Numbered from the stretch's first letter, positions 7,846 to 15,022 are shown. The stretch: DNA of 21,838 nt from Alphaproteobacteria bacterium HGW-Alphaproteobacteria-13 (GCA_002842935.1 PHEM01000010.1:1-21838), one strand, 5' to 3'. The notes: a model not told the origin generated them from the letters alone. A program made the numbers and translations.

Positions 7846-9279
7846 TCACGTCCTGCGGATCACCAGGTTCCGGATTTCGCTCATGTCCTCCATCGCGAAT
7901 CTTATGCCCTCGCGGCCCAGGCCGCTGTCCTTCACGCCGCCATAGGGCATATTGTCGACGCGATAGCTCGACACGTCGTTGACGACGATGCCGCCGACGT
8001 CGAGTTCGTCCCACGCCTCCAGCACCTTGTGCAGGTCGCGCGTGAAGATGCCGGCCTGAAGGCCGAACCTGCTGTCGTTGACGTCGGCAAGGGCGTCGGC
8101 CCAGTCGCTGAATTTCGACAGGACCACGACAGGGCCGAAGGCCTCCTCGCGCACGACATCGGCATCGGCGGCAACATTTTCGAGCAGCGTCGCCTCCAGC
8201 ATATTGCCGTCGCAGCCGCCCCCCGCGAGCAGCGTCGCGCCTGCCGCGACCGCGGCGTCGATCCAGCCCTTCAGCCTCTCAGCCTCCTTTGCCGAGATCA
8301 TCGGCCCGATGAAAGTGTCGCGCCGCCTGGGATCGCCCGATTTCAGCGTCTTGACCTTCGCCGCGAGCATGTCGCGGAAGCGGTCGTAGATGTCCTCGTG
8401 GACGATGACGCGCTGCACATGGATGCAGCTCTGCCCCGACTGATAATAGCCGCCGAAGACGATCCGCGCGAGTGCATGATCGAGATCGGCGTCGCTGTCG
8501 ACGATCACCGCAGCATTGCCGCCGAGTTCGAGGATGACCTTCTTTTTGCCCGCCCTGGCTTTCAAATCCCAGCCGACGCCGGGCGAGCCGGTGAAGGACA
8601 GGAGCTTCAGCCGCTCGTCGGTGGTGAAGAGGGCGGCGCCGTCGCGGCTGGCGGGCAGGATGCTGAACGCGCCTTCCGGCAGGATGTCGCATTCGGCCAG
8701 CACTTCGCCCATGATGATCGCGCCGAGCGGGGTCATGCTGGCGGGCTTCATGACGAAGGGACAGCCGATCGCGATCGCGGGCGCGATCTTGTGCGCGGCG
8801 AGGTTCAGGGGAAAGTTGAAGGGAGAGATGAAGCTGCACGGGCCGATCGGCACGCGTTTCCACATCCCCATATAGCCTTTGGCGCGTGCCGAAATGTCGA
8901 GCGGCTGGATTTCGCCATAGTTGCGCACCGCCTCTTCGGCGGCGATGCGAAAGGTATCGATCAGGCGGCCGACTTCGCCCTCCGCATCGGCGATCGGCTT
9001 CCCCGCCTCGATGCAGAGCGCATGGGCGAGTTCGTCGAACCGCTCGCGAAAGCGGGCGATGCAATGGTTGAGGACGTCCTGCTTCTCGAAGCTTGCGAGC
9101 CTTGCCATCGGCGCGGCGGCGTGCACCGCGCCCGCGATCGCCGCGTCGATCACGTCGGGGGTCGCGAGCGCGGTGCGGAATGCGACCTTGCCCGTGAACT
9201 TGTCCGTCACTTCAAGGTCGGTGTTCGGCTGGACCGCCTTGTTGTTCAGATAGAGCGGATAGACGTCCTTCAACTTCAT
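7846..9279 (-). CDS. NAD(P)-dependent aldehyde dehydrogenase
   Basis: Cytoplasmic ALDH-superfamily enzyme (477 residues) oxidising an aldehyde to the carboxylic acid. Visible motifs are the oxyanion Asn N155 in SPFNFPLN, the cofactor loop FTGSPGVG (229-236), the general base E251 in LELGGNA and the nucleophile C285 in GQSCIHV. The style (SFTGSPGVGWDLKARAGKKK) is close to what I recall for lactaldehyde dehydrogenase-like members, but that is not decisive. The ATG at 9279 has GGAGAGGCAGAGAA before it; an in-frame extension further upstream runs through the next gene and is not used. It lies downstream of a lactate-dehydrogenase-like gene on the same strand, separated by 164 nt, and ends 21 nt from the convergent dipeptidase gene. 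A lactaldehyde-to-lactate role is a guess from the neighbour. Confidence 0.92.
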   Translation of the reverse strand: MKLKDVYPLYLNNKAVQPNTDLEVTDKFTGKVAFRTALATPDVIDAAIAGAVHAAAPMARLASFEKQDVLNHCIARFRERFDELAHALCIEAGKPIADAEGEVGRLIDTFRIAAEEAVRNYGEIQPLDISARAKGYMGMWKRVPIGPCSFISPFNFPLNLAAHKIAPAIAIGCPFVMKPASMTPLGAIIMGEVLAECDILPEGAFSILPASRDGAALFTTDERLKLLSFTGSPGVGWDLKARAGKKKVILELGGNAAVIVDSDADLDHALARIVFGGYYQSGQSCIHVQRVIVHEDIYDRFRDMLAAKVKTLKSGDPRRRDTFIGPMISAKEAERLKGWIDAAVAAGATLLAGGGCDGNMLEATLLENVAADADVVREEAFGPVVVLSKFSDWADALADVNDSRFGLQAGIFTRDLHKVLEAWDELDVGGIVVNDVSSYRVDNMPYGGVKDSGLGREGIRFAMEDMSEIRNLVIRRT

Positions 9280-9309
9280 TTCTCTGCCTCTCCGTATGCC
9301 AGCAGCATG

Positions 9310-9326
9310 ATGACCCGGCCGGTCAT
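9310..9326. promoter_or_regulatory. Palindrome upstream of the aldehyde dehydrogenase
   Basis: ATGACC (9310-9315) and GGTCAT (9321-9326) are perfect 6-bp arms around CGGCC, 31 nt upstream of the ALDH start. This placement would suit an operator or the edge of an internal promoter. The rest of the 164-nt gap before the lactate dehydrogenase gene holds a CCCCC/GGGGG stem (9350-9365) and no recognisable gene. Confidence 0.35.
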
Positions 9327-9443
9327 AATGGCAAGCGCCTGCGTTCACGCCCCCTCGCATGGGGGAGGGGAAGACGGCCCGGAACCCGGCCCCATGGTCA
9401 GCCAGGGTTCGGATCATGGCCGGTCGGCGGCCCGGACGCTTGC

Positions 9444-10580
9444 CTATCCGCCGGCCAGGATCGAGGCGTCGATCTGTTCGATCCGCGTGACGCCAGTCAG
9501 CGCCATCGCGACGCGCATTTCCTGTTCGAAGAGGGCGAGCATGCGCGCGACGCCCGCTTCGCCCGCGGCCGCGAGAGCATAGACCCAGGCGCGGCCGATC
9601 AGCACGCCCTGTGCGCCGAGCGCCAGCATCCGCACGACGTCGAGACCCGATCGCACGCCGGAGTCGGCCAGAATCGTCAGCGCGCCGCCAAGGGCGTCCG
9701 CGATCGCGGGCAGCGCGCGGGCGGTCGACATCGCCCCGTCGAGCTGGCGCCCGCCGTGGTTGGACACGACGATGCCGTCGGCGCCGACCAGCGCGGCCTG
9801 GCGCGCGTCCTCCGTGTCCAATATGCCCTTGATGATCAGCGGGCCTTTCCAGCGCGACCGGATCCAGTCGAGATCGTCCCAGCGGATCGACGGATCGAAA
9901 TTGGCGCCGAGCCAGCCCATGAAATCCGACAGCCCGCTGGCCTCGCCGAGCACGGGCGCGATATTGCCCAATATATGCGGGCGCCCCCGGACGCCGACGT
10001 CCCAGGCCCAGCGCGGCCGCCCGATCGCCTGAAGCGCGCGGCGCATCGCGGCATGGGGACCGGACAGCCCCGAATGCGCGTCGCGATAGCGCGTGCCGGG
10101 CACCGGCAAATCGACCGTGAAGACAAGCGCTTCGCACCCGAGACTCGACGCCTCGTCGATCAGGTCCGCCATGAAGGCGCGGTCGCGAATGACATAGAGC
10201 TGGAACCAGGGCGCCTTGCCGCTGCCGCTCGCCACTTCGCGGAGCGGACAGACCGACACTGTCGACAGGCAGAAGGGGACGCCGCGGGCATGGGCGGCGC
10301 GCGCGGCCTGCACTTCGCCGCGACGGGCATACATGCCGGTGAGACCCACGGGGGCGAGCGCGATGGGCAGGCGCCATTCCTGGCCGAACAATCGCGTGTC
10401 GACGCGGACGTCGCCGACATCGGCCAGCACGCGCTGGCGCAGCATGATATCCGACAGGTCCGCGCCGTTCCGGTGCAATGTCGTCTCGGAACCGGCGCCG
10501 CCGTCGATATAGTCGAACAGAAAGCGGGGCAGGCGCCGCCGCGCCCCTTCCCGGAAATCGGCCGCCGACGCGATAATCAT
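9444..10580 (-). CDS. lldD: FMN-dependent alpha-hydroxy-acid (L-lactate) dehydrogenase
   Basis: Member of the FMN-linked (S)-2-hydroxy-acid dehydrogenase family, which oxidises L-lactate or related 2-hydroxy acids; the LldD branch works at the inner membrane and passes electrons to quinone. The 378-residue length matches LldD. Residues seen are Y24 in FDYIDGG, Y129 in WFQLYV, D157 and R164 in TVDLPVPGTRYRD, K251 in IIKGI, and the catalytic H275 and R278 in SNHGGRQLDGA. The N-terminus MIIASAADFREGARRRLPRF is complete and LldD-like. The start overlaps the stop of the IclR-type regulator by 4 nt, so it is translationally coupled to it. Mandelate or glycolate dehydrogenase are close alternatives, so the symbol is tentative. 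Confidence 0.85.
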   Translation of the reverse strand: MIIASAADFREGARRRLPRFLFDYIDGGAGSETTLHRNGADLSDIMLRQRVLADVGDVRVDTRLFGQEWRLPIALAPVGLTGMYARRGEVQAARAAHARGVPFCLSTVSVCPLREVASGSGKAPWFQLYVIRDRAFMADLIDEASSLGCEALVFTVDLPVPGTRYRDAHSGLSGPHAAMRRALQAIGRPRWAWDVGVRGRPHILGNIAPVLGEASGLSDFMGWLGANFDPSIRWDDLDWIRSRWKGPLIIKGILDTEDARQAALVGADGIVVSNHGGRQLDGAMSTARALPAIADALGGALTILADSGVRSGLDVVRMLALGAQGVLIGRAWVYALAAAGEAGVARMLALFEQEMRVAMALTGVTRIEQIDASILAGG

Positions 10581-11086
10581 GATCCAGCCCCCATGACTCT
10601 TTCCTGAAAGGTGAAGAGAATGGCGCCCGATCGCGTCAGCGCCAGCGGGCGGCGATGGCCGATGCGCACCGAAAAGCCGATCCGCTCTGCCGATTCCATG
10701 CGCGCGACCACGACGATGTCGCCGCGCGAGCGGACGGCGAGATGGCAGCTCTGCCCGACGGCGGCGGACAATATCTTCATGCGCGGCAGCGCGAGTTCGA
10801 GCAGCGTCTTGACCGGCGCCTGCTGCATTCCCAGCGAAAACAGGCGGTCCGTGGCGACGAAGCCGTCGCCGGAGGGCGCCTGCTGGATGAAGCCGCGAAA
10901 CTCCAGCACCTGGATCATGCGGAACAATTCGCTCATCGACCGGCCCAGCCGCTGGGAAATGGCCGATACGGTCAGCGGATCGCGTTCGCTCGCCAGAAGT
11001 TCGAGGATGTCGAGACCCTTTTCGAGCGCCGGGGCGCGGTAGCGCCGCTCGTCCTGCCCGGCGGGTTCCTTCCCTTTGTTCGTCAT
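10577..11086 (-). CDS. IclR-family regulator lacking the distal effector domain
   Basis: Transcription factor with an IclR winged helix-turn-helix at about residues 18-70 (LTVSAISQRLGRSMSELFRMIQVL) and the first part of the effector-binding domain (LPRMKILSAAVGQSCHLAVRSRGDIVVVARMES...). It stops at 169 residues after TRSGAILFTFQERVMGAGS. IclR proteins are usually about 250-280 residues, so roughly the last 80-100, including most of the ligand pocket, are absent. The stop is embedded in the start of lldD (ATGA overlap), so no missing half follows in another frame. A GTG at 11095 is also possible, but AAGAGG lies 10 nt before the ATG at 11086 and only one base before the GTG. It probably regulates the lldD-ALDH unit; it may be a functional short variant or a deletion remnant. 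Confidence 0.8.
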   Translation of the reverse strand: MTNKGKEPAGQDERRYRAPALEKGLDILELLASERDPLTVSAISQRLGRSMSELFRMIQVLEFRGFIQQAPSGDGFVATDRLFSLGMQQAPVKTLLELALPRMKILSAAVGQSCHLAVRSRGDIVVVARMESAERIGFSVRIGHRRPLALTRSGAILFTFQERVMGAGS

Positions 11087-11210
11087 CCTTTGCACGCCTC
11101 TTGCCGACCGGGCTTTCCCTATCAGGAAGAAAGCATGTTTTTAAAAGTGAAATCTTGCCGCCGCCGCGCGCTGCATTTTCGCTCTGCGCGAGAAGGCTTT
11201 TAGGGTGAAA

Positions 11211-11224
11211 CCGTTCTTGAACGG
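11211..11224. promoter_or_regulatory. Short palindrome in the IclR/lldD leader
   Basis: CCGTTC-TT-GAACGG is a 14-bp inverted repeat, about 125 nt upstream of the IclR start. IclR-family operators are short palindromes of this size, so it is a candidate binding site. The sequence is not a known consensus. Confidence 0.35.
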
Positions 11225-11257
11225 ATTGCGCGACATCGGAATCGCCGCCCTCTTTTT

Positions 11258-11292
11258 CCCCCGTCCGCCGCACTCGGCGGCCGCGACGGGGG
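11258..11292. other. Strong GC-rich stem-loop in divergent intergenic region
   Basis: CCCCCGT (11258-11264) pairs with ACGGGGG (11286-11292), and CCGCCG (11265-11270) with CGGCGG (11275-11280) around a CACT loop, leaving a 5-nt bulge. Neither strand has a T-run after the stem, so it does not look like an intrinsic terminator. If the promoter at 11320-11346 is real, this structure lies in the 5' leader of the IclR-lldD message. Confidence 0.45.
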
Positions 11293-11319
11293 AAGAGGTT
11301 GTGTGTGCACGATGAGAAC

Positions 11320-11346
11320 ATTATAAGAACATGCTGCCTTTGTCAA
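11320..11346 (-). promoter_or_regulatory. Candidate promoter of the IclR-lldD-ALDH unit
   Basis: On the minus strand TTGACA (11346-11341) and TATAAT (11325-11320) match both sigma70 hexamers exactly, with a short 15-nt spacer. Transcription would run toward the IclR gene, leaving a leader of about 225 nt. Two AGAACAT direct repeats (11315-11321 and 11326-11332), one helical turn apart, overlap the -10 and spacer and could bind a regulator. Confidence 0.45.
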
Positions 11347-11403
11347 CCGTGCGCCGCGTGATTTTTCCGGCTCGGGCGGTTTGCGCCTTGTCTTGGTCTT
11401 CGC

Positions 11404-11419
11404 TTTACGTAAACGTCAA
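11404..11419. promoter_or_regulatory. LiuR-like operator upstream of SDR/crotonase pair
   Basis: TTTACGTAAACGTCAA is a 16-bp near-perfect palindrome (arms TTTACGT and ACGTCAA around AA, one mismatch). From memory it fits the motif described for the MerR-family regulator LiuR, which controls branched-chain amino-acid and fatty-acid CoA degradation in proteobacteria. It lies 54 nt before the SDR start, whose product and crotonase partner suit acyl-CoA breakdown. No LiuR gene is in the window. Confidence 0.5.
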
Positions 11420-11472
11420 TCCGAAGCGGCCGGGCCGGACCCGCACGCCGCACCGATAGGGAGAAGCAATCC

Positions 11473-12249
11473 ATGAGCAAGGCACCGGTTTTCGATCTGA
11501 CGGGGCGCGTCGCGCTGGTCACGGGGGCCTCGTCGGGGCTGGGCGCGGGATTCGCGAAGGCGCTCGCCGCGTCGGGCGCGAAAGTCGTGCTGGCCGCGCG
11601 CCGCGCCGACAAGCTGGCCGAACAGGTCGCCGCGATCAAGGCGGCGGGCGGCGAGGCGATTGCCGTCAGCATGGACGTGACGGACGAGGCATCGACCAGG
11701 GCCGCCTATGACGCCGCAGAGGCCGCGTTCGGCCCGGTCGACACCATCGTCGCCAACGCGGGCGTCGCGACGGAGAAGGCGGCGCTGGGTCATACGGTCG
11801 AGGATGTCGACTTCCTGCTGGCCGCCAATATCCGCGGCGTCTTCCTGACCGCGACCGAGGGCGCGCGGCGGCTCGAAGCGGACGGCAGCCGCGATAAGCA
11901 GCATGGCCGCATCGTCCTGATCGGCTCGATCACGGCGGACAAGGTCTTTCCGGCGACGTCCGTCTATGGCGCGACCAAGGCGGCGGTGCGCCACATGGGC
12001 AAGACGCTGGCGCGTGAATGGGCGCGGCGCGGCATCAGCGTCAACGTCATCCAGCCCGGCTATTTCGAATCGGAAATGACCGCCGACCTGTTCGGCGGCG
12101 AAGCGGGGCGGAAGTTCGTCGCCAGCTTCCCCCGCCAGCGCCTGCGCCCGCCCAGCGACCTGCACGCGCCGCTGCTGCTCTTCTGTTCCGACGCGGCGGT
12201 CGGCATCACGGGCGCGGTAATCTCTGTGGACGACGGGCAGTCGCTGTGA
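11473..12249 (+). CDS. Short-chain dehydrogenase/reductase (classical SDR)
   Basis: NAD(P)-dependent oxidoreductase of 258 residues acting on a hydroxyl/keto pair. The Rossmann motif TGASSGLG is at 17-24, D68 in MDVTD contacts the adenine, NAG is at 95-97, and the catalytic tetrad is N119, S152, Y165 and K169 (YGATK). PGYFESEM follows at 195-202. The start has AGGGAGAAG 8 nt upstream. It is joined to the crotonase-fold gene by a GTGA overlap and lies behind a LiuR-like operator, which points to 3-hydroxyacyl-CoA or similar oxidation in a CoA-thioester pathway. It resembles many FabG-like enzymes, so neither substrate nor direction is fixed by sequence; cytoplasmic, no signal peptide. Confidence 0.92.
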   Translation: MSKAPVFDLTGRVALVTGASSGLGAGFAKALAASGAKVVLAARRADKLAEQVAAIKAAGGEAIAVSMDVTDEASTRAAYDAAEAAFGPVDTIVANAGVATEKAALGHTVEDVDFLLAANIRGVFLTATEGARRLEADGSRDKQHGRIVLIGSITADKVFPATSVYGATKAAVRHMGKTLAREWARRGISVNVIQPGYFESEMTADLFGGEAGRKFVASFPRQRLRPPSDLHAPLLLFCSDAAVGITGAVISVDDGQSL

Positions 12250-13037
12250 GCGGCGAACTGCTGGTCGAGGCGCGCGGAGCGGTCGAGATCGCGACGCTCA
12301 ACCGCCCCGACCGGCTGAACGCCCTGAACGAAGGGCTGGTCGACGAACTCAATGCTTATTTCGGGGGTCTCGCCGCCCGCAAGGAAGTGCGCGTCGTCAT
12401 CCTGCGCGGCGCGGGGCGCGGCTTCTGCGCCGGGCTGGACATTCAGGAGGATCGCGGGACGGACGAGACGCCCGTGCTGCGGACGCTGCGCACGCAGACC
12501 AGCATCGGCAACATCTATCGCAAGATGCGCGCCTGTCCCCAGCCGATCGTCGCGCTCGGCCACGGCGCGGCGGCGGGCGGGGGACTGTCGCTGCTGCTGG
12601 CGTCCGACGTGCGCTATGGGTCGCCGTCCTTCCGCTGCAACGCCGCCTATATCCGCATCGGCCTGGGCGGCTGCGACATGGCGTCGAGCTATTTCCTGCC
12701 GCGCCTCGTCGGCGCGAGTCTGGCGTCGGAGATGATCCTGACGGGCCGCTTCATCGACGCCCGGCGCGCGCTGTCGGCGGGGCTGATCAGCGAGATCGTC
12801 GAGGAGGATGCGCTGCTCGACCGCGGTCTCGCGCTGGCGGACGAGATGCTGGCGACCAGCCCGTGGGGCCTGCGCCTGTCGAAGCAGGCCCTGAACCTCA
12901 ACCTCGACGCGCCCAGCCTGGACGCGGCGATGGCGATCGAGGACCGCCAGCAAGTGATATTGTCGGCGACCGAGGATCATCGGGAGGCGCTGTCGGCGTT
13001 CTTGGAAAAACGCCCACCGGAATATCACGAACGCTAA
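12246..13037 (+). CDS. Crotonase-fold protein (enoyl-CoA hydratase/isomerase family) with replaced catalytic residues
   Basis: Acyl-CoA-binding enzyme of 263 residues with a normal crotonase layout: oxyanion-hole segments GRGFCAGLD (57-65) and GHGAAAGGG (105-113), then AYIRIGLGGCDMASSYFLPRL. By hand alignment to rat enoyl-CoA hydratase, the two catalytic glutamates (E144, E164) correspond to S115 and Y135. D144 falls where dienoyl-CoA isomerase has its catalytic D204. Simple hydration by the standard two-Glu mechanism is therefore doubtful; isomerase, hydrolase or another crotonase chemistry is possible. The start is the GTG at 12246, inside the stop of the SDR gene (GTGA); longer frames run back through the SDR gene. 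It likely works on the same pathway as the SDR. Confidence 0.85.
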   Translation: MSGELLVEARGAVEIATLNRPDRLNALNEGLVDELNAYFGGLAARKEVRVVILRGAGRGFCAGLDIQEDRGTDETPVLRTLRTQTSIGNIYRKMRACPQPIVALGHGAAAGGGLSLLLASDVRYGSPSFRCNAAYIRIGLGGCDMASSYFLPRLVGASLASEMILTGRFIDARRALSAGLISEIVEEDALLDRGLALADEMLATSPWGLRLSKQALNLNLDAPSLDAAMAIEDRQQVILSATEDHREALSAFLEKRPPEYHER

Positions 13038-13040
13038 TCC

Positions 13041-13157
13041 CCCCTCCCGCAGGCGGGAGGGGCAGCGAGACTTACGAGCTTGCTCGTTAGTCGCAGCGGG
13101 GTGGGCAAACCGCACCGTCGCAGGCCCACCCCCAACCCCTCCCGCTTGCGGGAGGGG
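13041..13157. repeat. REPIN-like paired palindromic repeat
   Basis: Two hairpins with identical arms, CCCCTCCCGC/GCGGGAGGGG, lie at 13041-13062 and 13136-13157. Between them GGGGTGGGC and GCCCACCCC pair across a 17-nt loop, and ACGAGC-TT-GCTCGT makes a further small hairpin. The whole element could fold as a branched structure. It starts four bases after the crotonase stop and may end that transcript. Elements of this look are, to my recollection, repeated in sphingomonad genomes. Confidence 0.7.
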
Positions 13158-13171
13158 AGAGGAGACATTGC

Positions 13172-13202
13172 TTGCGCCTCCCGATATATTGGCATAGATA
13201 AT
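13172..13202 (+). promoter_or_regulatory. Possible promoter of the first sulfatase
   Basis: TTGCGC (13172-13177) precedes an AT-rich stretch with GATAAT (13197-13202) at a long spacing of 19 nt. The downstream sequence ATAATGTCAAA resembles ATAATGACACA before the second sulfatase, so both may share an operator. The hexamers are weak matches. Confidence 0.3.
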
Positions 13203-13226
13203 GTCAAAATATTGGGAGAGGCAGCG

Positions 13227-15011
13227 ATGGCGGGAGCGAGCGGCTGGTTGCGGGCGGCGGGGATCGCGGTGCTTTTCCTCTCGTCCGGGGCACAGGCGCA
13301 GGACGCGCCGTCCGCCCACCCCAATATCGTCCTGCTGGTGGCCGACGATTGGGGCTTCACCGACGTCGGCGCGTTCGGGGCCGAGTTTGCGACGCCGAAC
13401 CTCGACGCGCTCGCCCATGCGGGGATGCGCTTTGCCAATTTCCACGTCGCCGGGTCCTGCTCACCGACGCGCGCGATGCTCCAGACCGGGGTGATGAATC
13501 ACCGCGCCGGGCTGGGCAATATGCCGGAGACGATTCCCGACGCGCATCGCGGCAAGCCCGGATACGACACGGTGATGAACCACCGCGTCGTGACGATCGC
13601 GCAGATGTTCGGCGCGGCGGGCTATCGCACCTATCTGACCGGCAAATGGCATTTGGGCAGCGATTCCGCGCGTCTGCCGCACGCGCGCGGCTATGACCGC
13701 GCCTTCAGCCTGTCGGATTCGGGCGCCGACAATTTCGAGCAGCGGCCGATCGAAGTGCTCTACGGCGTCGCGGGCTGGACGGAGAACGGACGCCCCGCGC
13801 GCCTGCCGAAGGATTATTATTCGTCGCGCTTCGTCGTGCAGAAGGCGATCGACTATATCGAGGCGGACCGCGCGAGCGGCAAGCCCTTCCTCGCGTCGAT
13901 CAACTTCCTGGCCAACCATATCCCGGTGCAGGCGCCCGACAGCGACATCGCGCGCTATGCGGCGATGTATCAGGGCGGCTGGACCGAATTGCGCGCGGCG
14001 CGGGCGCGGCGGGCGGCGGCGCTCGGCATCATCCCGGCGGATGCGCGGCTCGCGGTCATGCCGACGACGCGCGACTGGACGAAGCTGACCCCGGACGAGC
14101 GCGCCGCCGCGACGCGGGTGATGCAGGCCTATGCCGGCATGGCGACGGCGATGGACCGCGAAGTCGGACGCCTCGTCGCGCATCTGAAGGCCAGCGGCGA
14201 TTACGACAATACGATCTTCGTCTTCCTGTCCGACAATGGCGCGGAGCCGACCGATCCCTATGCCACGCTGCGCGGGCGGCTGTTCCTGCGGATGCGTTAC
14301 GACACCTCGGCGGCGAACATCGGCCGCCGCAACAGCTTCAGCAACATCGGTCCCGGCTGGGCGAGCGCGGCGGTGTCGCCGCTGGCGGGGTACAAGTTCA
14401 GCGCCGCAGAGGGCGGGCTGCGCGTGCCGCTGATCGTCGCGTGGCCGGGCCATGCGCGCGTCCGCGCCGGGGCGGTCAACACCGGCTTCGCGCATGTCAC
14501 CGACATCGTGCCGACGCTGGCGGAGCTGGCGGGCGTGCCCCTGCACGGCGGGACGTGGCAGGGGCGGACGGTCGAGCCGGTGACGGGGCGCAGTCTCGTC
14601 CCGATGCTGGGCGGCGCGGCGGACAGCGTGCACGGCGACGCGCCGCTCGGCTATGAACTGTCGGGCAATGCCGCGCTATTCCGGGGCGATTACAAGCTGG
14701 TCCGCAACCTGCCGCCGACCGGCGATGGGCAGTGGCGGCTATACGACATCCAGTCCGATCCCGGCGAGACGCGCGACCTGTCGGCGGCGATGCCGGACCG
14801 CTTCGCGGCGATGCAGGCGGATTATGCCGCCTATGCGAAGGCGAATGGCGTCCTCGACATGCCGCCGGGCTATACCGCCGACGACCAGATCAACCGCTAT
14901 GCGTTCCAGCAGCGGGGACGCGGGTTGCTGATCCGGTTCGGCCTGTGGATAGGGGCCGTTGTCGTGGCGCTGGGCGGGCTGATCTGGTGGTGGCGGACGA
15001 AGAGGCGGTAG
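13227..15011 (+). CDS. Exported arylsulfatase with C-terminal membrane anchor
   Basis: Type I sulfatase of 594 residues that hydrolyses a sulfate ester in the periplasm. A Sec signal peptide covers about 1-25 (GIAVLFLSSGAQAQ). The sulfatase signature C78-S-P-T-R82 contains the cysteine converted to formylglycine. Metal ligands D40-D41 and D336-N337, and active-site residues K140 and H142 (GKWHLG) and K390, are all present. The MRYDTSAANIGRRNS...AGYKFSAAEGG stretch resembles AtsA-like arylsulfatases. Residues about 570-590 form one hydrophobic helix followed by RTKRR, an unusual C-terminal anchor. The ATG at 13227 follows GGGAGAGG at good spacing; an earlier in-frame start would lie in the repeat. 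Natural substrate unknown. Confidence 0.9.
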   Translation: MAGASGWLRAAGIAVLFLSSGAQAQDAPSAHPNIVLLVADDWGFTDVGAFGAEFATPNLDALAHAGMRFANFHVAGSCSPTRAMLQTGVMNHRAGLGNMPETIPDAHRGKPGYDTVMNHRVVTIAQMFGAAGYRTYLTGKWHLGSDSARLPHARGYDRAFSLSDSGADNFEQRPIEVLYGVAGWTENGRPARLPKDYYSSRFVVQKAIDYIEADRASGKPFLASINFLANHIPVQAPDSDIARYAAMYQGGWTELRAARARRAAALGIIPADARLAVMPTTRDWTKLTPDERAAATRVMQAYAGMATAMDREVGRLVAHLKASGDYDNTIFVFLSDNGAEPTDPYATLRGRLFLRMRYDTSAANIGRRNSFSNIGPGWASAAVSPLAGYKFSAAEGGLRVPLIVAWPGHARVRAGAVNTGFAHVTDIVPTLAELAGVPLHGGTWQGRTVEPVTGRSLVPMLGGAADSVHGDAPLGYELSGNAALFRGDYKLVRNLPPTGDGQWRLYDIQSDPGETRDLSAAMPDRFAAMQADYAAYAKANGVLDMPPGYTADDQINRYAFQQRGRGLLIRFGLWIGAVVVALGGLIWWWRTKRR

Positions 15012-15022
15012 TGTTTTCTTGT

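Noticed and set aside
8029..9582. 517-codon plus-strand frame over the aldehyde dehydrogenase
   Set aside because: It is antisense to an ALDH with all catalytic residues; the sequence is Asp/Arg/His-rich without a domain.
11258..11292. Intrinsic terminator in the IclR-SDR gap
   Set aside because: The stem is strong but no T-run follows it on either strand, and both flanking genes point away from it.
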